Part shown: piece by piece, positions 1 to 10,794 of the stretch | Layout of the letters: each line of letters opens with the position of its first letter | How positions within the stretch are numbered: the first letter of the stretch is position 1 | Origin: Amphirosellinia nigrospora | Lineage: Eukaryota; Ascomycota; Sordariomycetes; Xylariales; Xylariaceae | Assembly: GCA_004123355.1 (NCBI GenBank) | Contig: SCHM01000001.1 | Coordinates: forward strand, 6,006,001 to 6,070,000 | DNA length: 64,000 bases | Direction: 5' to 3' | The notes under the pieces: generated by a model | Databases searched by the model: none | Told to the model about the DNA's origin: nothing | The model's input: only the letters and a program-made list of their open reading frames with translations | Translations under genes and position numbers: made by a program

Positions 1-815
1 TTCCATATATCCAAAAGGCTGACCAAACACCATCATGCTAAGCATATCCCATGCACCTGTCCAATGCATAAGCTACTATTAGCAGTTGTACGACGAAGTG
101 AGCTTACAGAATGCGATCCATTCTCCGAGATCGCAGTCTTTATCGTGAAAGGACATGCTCAAGTGCTGACACATGTCTTGAATAACCTTATCCATAAATA
201 TCTCTTTAGAGAGCACATTACTTAGAGTAAAATATTTCACAATGGGCCGCTTTATACGAGCGTGGTTGACTGGATCGATTTCACTAAATAGCTGATAAGT
301 AATTTTCCCGTCGATTACAGCACTGTTATTTTGATAGAATTCCGTCTGGTTGTCCTATTAGCGTACCTCGGGGAAATAGATCTTCTTCCATACCTTGCGC
401 CAACTTGTATCGGAACTATACACAGTCTTGATCACTTCGGACATATCGATATCCAGTAAGTTTGGTCCGATGCGAACGACTGGGCCGTATCTATCGTGAA
501 GCTCACGCATGTGTAGGTGATAGTGTCCGGTTCGTACTTTCGCAAACCTCCACCAATTAGTGCATCCTGTATTGATTTCGTTAGTCTAATTCAGCGTAAT
601 AACTAATATGAGAGTCGTAATCTAACGCCGCATGATCTCTTAAAATACTCACTTGCTAAAACGGGACCTGGGTATGCCTTGAGAGGTGATGAAAAGTACG
701 AAACTGCCCACCAGCCTAAAATAAAAAGACTTCCAGAGAGAAACAATCCCCAAATCAAGGACGCTTCGAAGAGTGCTGCGTAGCTGAGGGCACCCAAATT
801 GAATACACGTGCCAT
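1..815 (-). CDS. Cytochrome P450 monooxygenase, N-terminal part (cut by the window edge)
   Basis: Heme-thiolate monooxygenase of the pisatin demethylase/benzoate hydroxylase-like fungal group, ER-anchored. The start at 815 opens with a hydrophobic anchor followed by the proline-rich hinge YPGPVLA. I read four exons: 653-815, 394-566, 108-345 and <1-56, with introns of 86, 48 and 51 nt. Joined, they give the family blocks RYGPVVRIGPN, EFYQNNSAVIDGK, SEIDPVNHARIKRP and AWDMLSMMVFGQPFGY in one uninterrupted frame, so this is one of the few genes here without a frame break. In-frame stops near 360 lie inside the 48-nt intron. The I-helix, ExxR and heme-Cys regions lie beyond the left edge. The substrate cannot be told. 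No other biosynthetic gene sits beside it in the window. Confidence 0.9.
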
Positions 816-3032
816 GTCGTAAAGTCTGATAAAGTCCAGTTTGCAATCAGCTTAAGAAAGCTACAGATGAGCATGTCGAAGCGAACGGCAGTTTTACATT
901 ACGATCCGCTATCCCAGTGAAGAAAATGAAATTCCCCGCTCCGAGTTGCATGCTACGGCAGACGCTTCACGAGGACATGATCCAAAACATGTTCTGGCCC
1001 CGCTACTAGTACTACCAACACCGCTTTACCCTTGGGCTTTGTTTTTTTCTAATATTTGCCGAGAACCTTATCGAACTATAGATGTGTAGACCTAGGTACT
1101 TACTGTTTGCAATATGTACTAAACTGGCCCATGTGCTTTGGGCCCCTAGCTGAGGAGGTCATCTGGCTGTTACTCGTCCACAAGCTAAGCTTATTCACTC
1201 ATATGCTGGGGAAGCGTATGATCGGAACTCCATGAATAAAAAAAATATCGCACAGTTTGTTCATAACTAAGCACAAGAGCAAGATGTGTAACTACGTGTG
1301 GTGTCCTACGTTTCATTTTCTCCACCCCTACTTTTGCCCCTGTAGTTATCCCTGTTTCTCTTGGTTGATAGCGTACGTGTAATGCTACCCAAAGAAGCAG
1401 TACCTAATTGAGGCTTAGGATGGTTGCAGTGTATCTTCTTGTGGTGTCATGGATGACTGTTTATTATTTTATTGCTTGTATAAAATACTAATATTAAAGC
1501 AACCAAGACTTAGTAGTCTCGAGGTATATAGTCAGTCAGCGACCAAATCATAATGTTCAAAAGGAATGAGAGAAGAGCTTACTCCCTAGCCCGATTACAT
1601 AGAAAATAATATCAGGGTCTTAGAGGGGTCTCTGGTTATATACACGTAATATGCTCTTGCTCTAGGCAGGGTAAGACACAGCAACTAAAACTCGTGTTTA
1701 ATATTACGGACAATTAGTGACTTCGAAACTTGCCACATCCAGCACGATAACCGTAATCGCAGCTATGGCTGTCTAGCCTTCAGTACCCTCTAGTGTAGGG
1801 TTCTGGAAGGTATAAGAGAGGTACTAAGCGGCAAGCAAGTCGCCACATACAGCGATATTTTCTTCCCAATGTATCCCCAGATTAGGAGCAACTCGTACCC
1901 TCATCTATTCTTTAACTATTCATGTATGCAGAATCACCTCAGATGTCCTTACCATTAGTTATAACATAACTTCAAAGCTTTAAAAGATATTTAATAATCA
2001 TAAACAGTTTTAGGAAGGCTATGACTATAGTTTTCTTTTTTTTCTCCTCTCTTCCGCTGTTTGTTTTTTATTTTCTGCGCGCGCTAAGTTTATAATTTAT
2101 AATTTTAAAATATAGAATTCAACTATAGTAGCTAGGTATTATATGAAGGCATTGACTTTGACTAGCTATCAGTAATGTCTATGTCAAGCGCTTAGGTCAC
2201 GGGAAGCTAGACAGTGTTATAAAGTGGACGAGTACGTAGAGTTTGATTATATTAAAGTCTAAGACCTTCTTAGTTAATTTGACGCGCTTAGGAATGAATA
2301 ATTTTAAGTCCTTACCTTTGTACTTTTATCTGCTAGTGGCCTACCGGTGCCCTACTTCGCTCCAGGGTCCAACCCTATGATAGTCCATCAGTCAGGTCAG
2401 GTAACTAGGTTGCAGTAACCCATAGGGTAGAGCTAGTAGAATTTTGTGTATGTATACATATTCGAATCAGCCTAGATTAGGAGGTTTAAGAATTAACTGA
2501 TCACTCTATTAAGTTCTGACTAGGTCCCTGGCTATAGGCAGGTCTCTCTAATCACTCTAGAGCCATTTCACTGACACCATCTCGTCCATTCCTTTAGCAA
2601 CTTAAGCATTAATTACTGGGGTGCTTCTCATATGGTATATAACGGCGAGGTCCGTTTATTTCAAGGTACGGTCCGCGGTACTAGATCTTGTCTTAAGTAT
2701 TGGAAGGCTTTCGACCACGTGCGTCATCCAAGTGAGATATGTGGTTACAGGGATTTTAGACACTTGATTGCAGGCTGATGAGGCTAGCAAGCGATGAGTG
2801 CCCGAGGGACTCGATGCTAAGATGGGGAAATAATACAATTGCCAGAGACAAGCACACCTGTAGTACGGTCTCAGGATGGCCAGAAGGCCATTACAATAGT
2901 GTTAGGGGATTGATATTGATACATCTGAACATATGCCCACACCAAACAAAATTTTTATGACATCTGAACCGCCGACCGCCTGATTTTCCGTATCCTGATA
3001 ATGCACATGTTTTACAGATCGCCGTCCTTGGC
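816..3032. other. Gene-free AT-rich intergenic block
   Basis: No reading frame here resembles a known protein or shows coding character on either strand. The stretch around 1960-2130 is strikingly AT-rich, with runs of A and T and TTTATAATTTATAATTTT-like sequence. This is typical of decayed repeats in filamentous fungi, possibly RIP-mutated, but no transposase or reverse transcriptase remnant is recognisable. It contains the 5' region of the P450 and the 3' side of the PQ-loop gene. Confidence 0.6.
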
Positions 3033-4182
3033 TTATGGAAGGCCAGACCCGGTGCGGTCTAGTAAGGGACGCTGGTCCCAATCATCCTCGTCATACTCGT
3101 CATCCATGGCCCCGTCTCTGCCTTTGTCCAAGTCATCTTGGTCGTACATGAAGAATTGAGCGAATATTCCGAGGTCTAGGAATAGGGTTCCCAGACTACC
3201 TGCTACCCAGGAGGCGTTGACGAGCAAATACCTGGCGTATATCCGACTGGCCTCCCGGGTTCGCATTTTGCTCCCCGGCACACGGGGTCGTAGGCGAAGA
3301 TGGATAGTGAATAGGTGAGGTTACCGAGACAGGAAAAAGGAAAAAAAGTACGCTGACACCTTCGGTGGACTTGCGGCGAAAATTGAGGAGTAGCTGGGGT
3401 AACCGCGACCCTAGGTATAATACAGCACACAGCCAGCCAAATATTTGGCCCCAGAGGTCCAGCACGGGAAGATCGTTGGTAGGCGTAGTGGGCTCGCGAC
3501 TCGAGTACCTTCGATTAAGGAACCATCCGAGCGCACCAGCCGCACAGACCATCAAGACAGCTACAGAGTTCCAGAGAAGACTTTGTAGCTTCGTGGGCGT
3601 CGGCAGAGGCGCGGCAGGTCGCTCGGGCGCCATAGGCACTGCCGGGAGAGATGCGACCAGCCGCTACCTCTTCTTTCTCGTTCGACGAAGTGGTCGGCTA
3701 GTAACCCTGTACTCTCCGTGGGCGCGCCTGTCGCATGACCGTTTAAAGGTTTCGGGGTTTCAGTCGGGGTGCCATCCTTCAAAGAAAAGCCCTTGTAGTA
3801 GAAGCACTGTCCTAACAGAACGATGTCGGCGATGGTGTAGTACATGGCGAGGATAAGCATCGTCGGCAAGACGCCCTGAAGAACGGCGCCGAGTATGTTG
3901 AAGACATCGCCCAATAACCAGATGATTATGAACTGGACGGAGAGACCATCGCAGAACTCCGTCGAAAGTTCTCTATTATTTGAGGAGAGAAGACAACCAC
4001 CCATGCGGCAATGGAGATGGAGCTGGATAGGGAAGCCCGTGTTAGTAGAAAAGCCACATTATGCAACATATGACAAGAGTTCGGGCCGAGACTGGTTGTC
4101 TTGGGCGGAAGGAATAATCTTACCCGCAAATGCCTGATATTGCTTCGAAGTCAAGATTTAAGGGCCCGGTAGGAGGTGCCAT
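3033..4182 (-). CDS. PQ-loop repeat vacuolar membrane transporter (Ypq1/Rtc2-like)
   Basis: Seven-TM protein of the vacuolar/lysosomal cationic amino acid exporter family (yeast Ypq1-3, animal PQLC2). Exon 1 (4124-4182) starts MAPPTGPLNLDFEAISGICG. A 101-nt intron (4023-4123) follows. The first PQ motif is FSPQIIENFRR and the second is SRLPQLLLNFRRKSTEGVS, each at the start of a three-helix bundle. The C-terminal helix (LGTLFLDLGIFAQFFMY) precedes an acidic tail. The frame breaks several times by one base: near 3950 (between RRSSA and DGLSVQF, a family-invariant join), near 3645, near 3335 and near 3260. Each is explained by one missing base in a C, T or G pair or run. With those allowed, the protein is full length (about 370-380 aa). 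Confidence 0.88.
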
Positions 4183-5567
4183 CTCGAGAATAATAATAAC
4201 GACGGAGGGTACGATACTCCTCCGGTCTTGTTAGTTGTAGATGAGAAAGATCCTCAATACTGACCGCGGTAGGGATTTACGTATTCCCCATGCAAGGACT
4301 ATTACACTAGCAATGGGGGGCCCGGATCTGCTTATCAGATGGGGCTTTTATGAACTTAAAAGAAAACTTTGAAAAACTCAACAAAATGTTCTATCTCACA
4401 CGGACCAAGTCTGGAAGGATAAGTAAAGTAAGCGAGGTGCCGGCCCTGCTCGGCTTAAGCTACGAATCCTTGTCCTTCAGTGCTAACCCAGGGAGCGACG
4501 AGTAATGTCAAAAAGGTTCACTTATGTACTGCAAGATAGGAAGCAAGGTCAGAGGGTACTATTTATCCTCCAAATATACAGACGAACGAGAGGAGGATTT
4601 TTACTACACTAGGGTAGTCTTCGTTAGCGAGCTAAAAATGGCCATTTGTCCCGTTTAGATTGAACCACTACCCCAAATATGGGCAGATTCCAGGGATTAA
4701 CATAACTGAAACCATGGTCCACATCCACAATAGTGCATCCCTATGACGCATTCATAAGTACGTTCCCATGGATTGCGGGGGAAGCTGGAGTCTTCAGGAT
4801 TTCGAGGGTAGGGTCCTGGTTGGGGCCTCCTGCATAAAACTCCTAGGCCGTCCTATTTCAAACGGGAATAAAATTATGAAGTAAAAGTGAAAAGATTATG
4901 ATATAATTTGTAATGTTGAGTTTCGATTCTGATTTATATGATTTTGATGGGTTTAATGTATCGCATGTGCCTGGTGGTTTCTTGGCCTGGAGTCTCGCCC
5001 TTGCTGGTCAAAAAAGGATTAGTGATTTTACGGAACACTGTCGCCAAGAAAACACCAATGCCTTTGTTACTCGAATCCGGTTGGGAATCTTTGATCTTCG
5101 CTTTGAAAGCTCAACTTCTCTAGTTGATATGAAGCAGCTGCAGGCTATGTTGTTTTTAATGTATAGAGACGTACGTATACGATTGTGATATGATGAAGGC
5201 CGTCGCCACTGGCTGAGATTAGATAAACCTGAGCTACCTCGGCAGTGCTCTTCGTGGATTGGTAATCCATTTGACGGCGCTGGCCTATATAATCGACGGC
5301 AGATCGTGAAAGACCCGCACCAAATCCACTAAGAGGAGGTTTTCGGATATAACAAGTCCGACGTTTAAGCACTTTTCTAGTCGTCGGGTGCCATATTCGA
5401 GCCCTTTCGGTCCATTTCGAACCAGACCTGTAATTACACCGACAGATAACACGCCATTTAATAATTAAATAGAGGTGTTTATACATCAACTATAGTCACA
5501 TTAGCGCACGGCCTTACTGCTTTGGAGTCAATCGATTTCAAGTAAGAAATAAAGTAAAATCATAGTG
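4183..5567. other. Intergenic region, no recognisable gene
   Basis: Lies between the divergent PQ-loop and NADH pyrophosphatase genes and should hold both promoters. A 91-codon frame at 4913-5188 has no recognisable domain and sits in AT-rich sequence. I see no RNA gene or long repeat. Confidence 0.5.
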
Positions 5568-6974
5568 ATGACAGCAATCCCGGATCTCCCGATCCTCGCT
5601 GCAGACGACTCGATGTTGTCGCGCAAATTCGGCCGCGAGGTCACAAACTACTTTTCTGGCAGCCCGCTCAACCGAGTATCATTCTTACGGGGACCACGCT
5701 TTTTGAATGCGGCTTTCGCTCACCCGTCGACGTCGTTCTTGCTTCTAGACAACTACTCGCCGCTAGCCAAAGACACCACCACCCTCGCTTATGTTGGTAA
5801 GGAGGACGTTGTGCCGTTGACGGGCCCGGAACCATTCAAAGAGACAGAAGCAGAGCAGATCAAGAGCTTCAACTCGGAGGTCACGAAGCCGATTATTTTA
5901 TTTCTCGGTCTTGATGAGAAGAAGCATGGCTTTGAATACCGCAACTATCGAGGAAATCCTTACTTTGCTATCGACGTGACACCTAAGGGTCTATCGAAGA
6001 GAAAGCGAAGAGCGTAATCGAGGCCGCCAAGGCCAAGCAAGGGGTATCATTCATTCCGGGCGGTAGACTGCTCACTTTGAACGCGCCTGAAGGTAGGTGC
6101 ATCGTCTATGTTTAATTGAGTAGAGCTGACGATTACGATAGCTGCGATCTACGCCCAAGCTCGAGCATTACTGGACTGGAACGCCAGGAGTCCCTTTTGT
6201 GGAGGTTGCGGCGAACGGACCATGTCCATCAATGCCGGGACGAAAAGGGCCTGTCCGCCACAGACTTCGCCGGGATTCCCGAGGGCGGCGAGCCCAAGAA
6301 ACGCGCAGACTGTCCTACAAGGCATGGGATCAGCAACTTGTGCTTTCCACGGACGGACCCTACGGTCATCATGGCAATCGTGTCGTCTGACGGTACCAAA
6401 CTGCTGCTTGGCCGTGGCAAGAGGTACCCGCCGGGATGGATAGTACGCTTGCAGGATTTTTAGAGCCCGAGAGTCCATCGAGGAAGCGGTACGTCGGAGA
6501 CGTGGGAGGAGAGCGGCGTCCACGTCGGTCGTGTCGTCATCCATAGTTCCCAACCATGGCCGGTAAGGAAATCCTGGGACCCTTTCTTCTGGTTTTTATA
6601 CCTTTCCGAGAACGATATTCCCTTTGCTAGGCCAAACAAGTCTCGAAGTTTCTAAAACCCTCCCGAGTTACTCGAAATTGCGATAACTGACTCCTGGTGT
6701 CTAGTACCCGGCGAACCTGATGATTGGCGCCATTGGTCAAGCTACACCTAACGGCGAGACCATAAATCTGGGAAACGACCCGGAGCTCGAGGACGCCAAA
6801 TGGTACACGTTTGATGAAGTTAGAGAGGCGATGGGTGGCAGCGCCATTGAGTTCGGCGCACCTCTGTCTGATGGAGAGAAAGGGAAGCTACGTATCCCGC
6901 CCCAGACCGCTATAGCGAATCGGTTAATGGCGGCTGTTGTCGAAGGATACCTCAGCGCTTCTCCGAAGATGTGA
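5568..6974 (+). CDS. NPY1: NADH pyrophosphatase / NAD-capped RNA decapping Nudix hydrolase
   Basis: Hydrolyses NADH (and NAD caps on RNA in this family) to NMNH and AMP. The order is an N-terminal NudC-like domain, a zinc-ribbon start (SPFCGGCG), the CFPRTDPTVIMA strand, and the Nudix box GFLEPGESIEEAVRRETWEE, whose REx2EE glutamates bind metal. Introns are 6093-6141 (49 nt) and 6563-6704 (142 nt); after the second, the C-terminal exon reads YPANLMIGAIGQA. The ATG at 5568 follows an in-frame GTG that I do not use. At least five single-base losses break the frame, near 5990, 6259, 6439, 6470 and 6496. The last three fall in or beside the Nudix box. The C-terminus ends P-K-M, at best a weak peroxisomal signal. 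Confidence 0.9.
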
Positions 6975-7457
6975 TGAGGTAGAGCTATGAGCTGACCTTG
7001 CGGCATGTGATTACATCCGCCAGCAAGCTCACGGACGTCCTTACAATGAAGATATTATAAGCTAGCACCACAATCGATCAAAACGGCAACAAGGTCAGCA
7101 TTCTCTTCTCTAGGCATTCTCGGAAAGTTCAGGTCATTACGGCACTGTGGGTTGGCACAGCAACTGTTCTCAAGGGAAACTGAATAGATATCAGGCTATA
7201 GGGCGGTTGATGCGAGTGTTATAGAGCTATAGAAGGGGTGTTGATGACTATAGAGCGGATAAGAATATATCTAACGAGATGCCTAGAAGATTAAATCAAT
7301 AAGAACGAGGCGAGACCTATGTATCTGCTGTATATATGTAGCGACCAAACCCGCAAAAAGATCAAAGCCACACCATACCTACCCAGCCACAAGCACGAGC
7401 CATTCACTAGCCTCGTCCCCACCACGACGCAAGGGCGTGGCCCCGCACAAATCAGGG

Positions 7458-7515
7458 TATAAAGTTTCTTCGGCCCTCCACACTTTCGATCTCCTTTCTC
7501 TTTCCTTTCCTCATC
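7458..7515 (+). promoter_or_regulatory. Promoter-like TATA box plus pyrimidine tract without a following gene
   Basis: TATAAA at 7458-7463, then a CT-rich run of about 30 nt ending in CATCATCAG. In filamentous fungi this pair marks transcription starts. No matching plus-strand coding region is visible downstream, so it may drive a non-coding RNA or be a relic. Confidence 0.3.
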
Positions 7516-7598
7516 ATCAGTATGGGATAAATCTAAACATCGTCAAATGTTAAAATTTATTTCTACAAAGAAGGCTCCGCTAATGCGGCTTGCTGAGG

Positions 7599-7775
7599 TT
7601 ATTCTTCATTTCTTTCAATGAGTTTCCTTCCGTTCCCGGCCTCCTCCAAAAAAGCCAATAAGGCATCCTTCCTAATCAGCCGCCGACGCCAGCTCTTCCA
7701 GGTTCGGGACTGTGGGTTGCTTAGTACATCACAGAATGCGTAAACTTCTTGTTTTGAGATTGAGTAGATACCCAT
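7599..7775 (-). CDS. Small unrecognised reading frame, possibly a gene remnant
   Basis: A 58-codon frame from the ATG at 7775 to the TAA at 7599. The same frame stays open upstream to about 7840. The peptide looks protein-like: KQEVYAFCDVLSNPQ, then a basic stretch WKSWRRRLIRKDALLAFLEE. I do not recognise a family. It could be the last exon of a small gene or a relic. It lies antisense to the promoter-like stretch at 7458-7515. Confidence 0.3.
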   Translation of the reverse strand: MGIYSISKQEVYAFCDVLSNPQSRTWKSWRRRLIRKDALLAFLEEAGNGRKLIERNEE

Positions 7776-8302
7776 GTGTTTAAAAGCTTGTTCGTCGCTC
7801 CAGCTAGGGGAACTCGACTTGATTTTTAGCGCTAGTAAAGTGAGTTATTTATTTAGGTGAGATACATGCTGGTCTGCAAATATAGCTGTAGAAATATAAT
7901 CCTACACGCTTGGTAATGGAATAGGTTCGACAGAAAGAGCCTTGATGAATACAAACTGCAGCAGTCAATGATACGTGTCGAGGTGAAATGGGTACCGCTT
8001 GTATCCCTGGGACTTCGAATGGCGTTCTGGTCATATAGATGTATCTAGCGATACCGTGCATAGGTAGCTGCATATTCCTAACAAACCCATATATGCTCGG
8101 GTCCTAGTTCTATTTTGACCCACCATTACCGGAATATTATTCAAAGGCATGGGGATCACAGCTTCACGCATCATGGACACCGCGGACTACAAGTTATTGG
8201 AGGTTCGCATGTATTAACTATCTAGTACTGATGGGTGAGCAACCACACTGATTCGTATCAATCAATACCAGGACTACATCCTCCAACAAATTCGAATTGC
8301 CC

Positions 8303-9317
8303 TTAGTAAAGACGTCGAGGTGGTGACATGGTCGCCTTAATAGTAAGGCTACCAACGTTCTGCCATCCCTTCTCTGCGCTGGGTTAGCAATCACCGTAAA
8401 GAGTAAGAGTCCAAGCAATGCCTCGGAAGCATGCAAGAGCGACTGAGGCCCAAAACCTGCTACAAGGGGAAATAAAGGAGACTGGGGGAACTAACTCAGC
8501 AGCGAGACAAGGTAGTTGATGGCCAACATGATGTTTGCCACCAGCTCCTCCTGGTCATGCCGACATTGCCGACGGCGACACCCATACATAACACCTTCTT
8601 GAGCTGGAACTTGATGGTGGACTTGACCTCGTTGATCTTTCCAGTAAGGTCGTCGGCGTGGGAAACAGGCGTGGGGAATTTACCAGCTAGGGGTACATTA
8701 GTATCAACTTGAGAGCGGTGGTGGATGAACTGGCTGCTGCTTACCCTTGGACAGACCGGGGCCCAAGAGACGAGGAATCTGCTTGATCAAGGTTTCTGAA
8801 GCGACGAAGGCGTCGTACTTGCGCGCGAGCTTCTTGATCAGCTTCTTGTTCTTGTTCAGCTTCTTCAAGTCATCAGTGGACATAGCGTCGACACCTCCGT
8901 GCTTAGCACGATCGATATCGTGCTGGTCACCCAGAATGCTAAATCGCAATGATCAGCGATTGGTGAATAGCGCATGATGTCCATGACGCCTACAACATAC
9001 CAGATGCTCATATTTGGGCGGGGACCGAGGGCAGCTTGATAGTGCCGCTGAAACGCTTGTCACGCTCTACATAGTATTAGCGAGTTTGTCGGAAGTGGCG
9101 GGTGGGTGTTGGATGGGCGCACGGGGTCATAGTTCTTCAGGCCGATCTGGAGTTCAACGGTCTCGAGGAAGTTACGTTTTTTGGTGTTGGTCGAATACTC
9201 GAGCAATTCGTCGATCTGCGAACGCACTCCGGCTGCGGCGGGGTCAGCATTTCATTTTTGCGTACATGCACACAGTGCAAAGGACGCGGGTGACGAACCG
9301 ACTGTGATTTTAGACAT
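8303..9317 (-). CDS. RPL10a: 60S ribosomal protein L10a (uL1)
   Basis: uL1 of the large-subunit L1 stalk, which moves deacylated tRNA out of the E site. The start is ATG at 9317 (MSKITV), split early by an intron. Later exons encode [80 protein letters not shown] and [10 protein letters not shown]. The last exon ends [22 protein letters not shown] at the TAA at 8303. About five introns, as is common for fungal ribosomal protein genes. Frame breaks by one missing base occur at about 9122 (C run at a donor), 9021 (VP-RP) and 8551 (GMT-QEE). The donor after YLVSLL also looks damaged. An essential gene should not carry these, which is the strongest hint of sequence error. Confidence 0.95.
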
Positions 9318-10794
9318 ATTGACAGTCTTCCAATAGATATTCTCTAATGGTGTGGATTGTTGCGTTTGTTGGTGTTGAGGAAGAGGAGGAAAAAGAGGTC
9401 GGTCGAGATGGTCGTGGTAAAGTGACACTTATCCCCCACAAAATTATTTTGTGTGGCTCACTATCGAGAACCCCACCAGGAGCCGAGTACAGCACCGATA
9501 GCATTGATAGGTGCAGTATGAACAAAAAGCGGATCTACGTGTCAAGCCACAAACTAAGAAGCCACAGGTTTCTACCACAGTCTGACGGCCCTAGACAGTT
9601 GCCAAACTATCATACCTATTCGAGCAAACCAATCCCAAACATTCGTACTCTAGAAAGCTCTCGCGTCATCGTTGATATTAATGCGATTGCCCGGACGGTC
9701 GGACGTTTCAATTATTCGGATGGATGTATCAAACCGCTCTCCAATAAGAAAAGATGGCAAAATGCACACCCAGCCACAACCCACTCAAGGGACAAGTTGT
9801 CACGAGATAGGCGTTCTTCAACACGGACAACGTACTATAGAATACGTTACCCGTTTCATGCAATCCGATCATGCCCGCGTGGTGGCTGACTCAGACATCG
9901 TTCTCTTGCACTGAAACAAAACGCGTCCACTGAAACCCGAACACGGAACACGGCAAATATGAAAGCCTTACCTGTACGTCGCCAAGGTGACCGATGACTA
10001 AACTATCGAAGGTTGATAAGGACGGGTCCCTATGTCTGCCCGGATTGACTAGCGGACTGACCTCGATCCCACTACCCAGGGCACTTGTCAAGGTAACGAT
10101 ACAGCCCATTAGTAATTCCCTCTCGAATACTCGGGGTGATTCTAGTTTTCTAGGGATGGTCCCTGATATTCCCTCAAAAATAGAATACGCCGAGCACTTG
10201 ACTCGGGTTTCTACTTAGCGTAGCAGCTAGGGCATCTGCTTAGGCTTCCGCCCGATCTTGTTACCCGATAGTGAGGAGCACTAAGATTAAGTTCTCGATA
10301 AGTTTGCATCCGTCGCAGAATAGTACGATCCCGGGTGCCACTCCCCGGCCTCGATCCGCAGTCCCCGGTCCTAGTCTAGTCTTTGCGCGCTCAAACACCG
10401 AACACTGTTCTAGACTCGTCACATTCTAGTGAATAGCATACTTGCACGCCTAACAAGCCTAACATGCTTGTACATACCTAGATTGTTCAAGCTCAAAGAT
10501 ATCGAGTCAAGACTAACTAAATACTGTGGCTAAATATGGGGGGCAACCGTAGGATTAGCCATGTACAGTAGCCCATGTAGCATCCCGGTGGCTTGGATTC
10601 TGTAGTTGGGTGTCTTGGCTCGAGATGATCTCAGTATAAGCAGCTGCGTTTTCAGCTCATTCTGAACTCAGGGGTTATGGTCAGCTCACCTCGATTCTAT
10701 TCGGTCATAACTTTGTTAGAACTTTTCCACTCCATGACGGTGAACTATCCCTCCGCCTAATGACTATCCCGATGAGTCGAACTCCAACAAAAAG
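9318..10794. other. Divergent intergenic region (RPL10a / rhodopsin-like gene)
   Basis: Should hold the promoters of both flanking genes. A 180-codon plus-strand frame at 9347-9889 is low-complexity (runs of Glu) and has no domain; I take it as chance. No RNA gene or long repeat seen. Confidence 0.5.

Larger units (their letters stand above)
6975..8302. other. Intergenic region with an orphan promoter-like stretch
   Basis: Lies between the convergent NPY1 and RPL10a genes. It holds a TATAAA (7458-7463) followed by a C/T-rich tract (about 7484-7515), the usual look of a fungal plus-strand promoter. No reading frame of note follows on that strand; the first ATG meets a stop after one codon. 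A short minus-strand frame at 7599-7775 is listed separately. Confidence 0.5.

Noticed and set aside
1-4182. A secondary-metabolite cluster at the left edge
   Set aside because: Only one P450 is visible. The next genes to the right are a vacuolar transporter and a Nudix hydrolase, with no synthase, and no regulator within 10 kb.
4913-5188. 91-codon frame in AT-rich DNA
   Set aside because: No domain, overlaps another frame in a different phase, no clear promoter or splice signals.
9347-9889. 180-codon plus-strand frame upstream of RPL10a
   Set aside because: Low-complexity Glu run and basic filler with no domain, located in the promoter region of a highly expressed gene.
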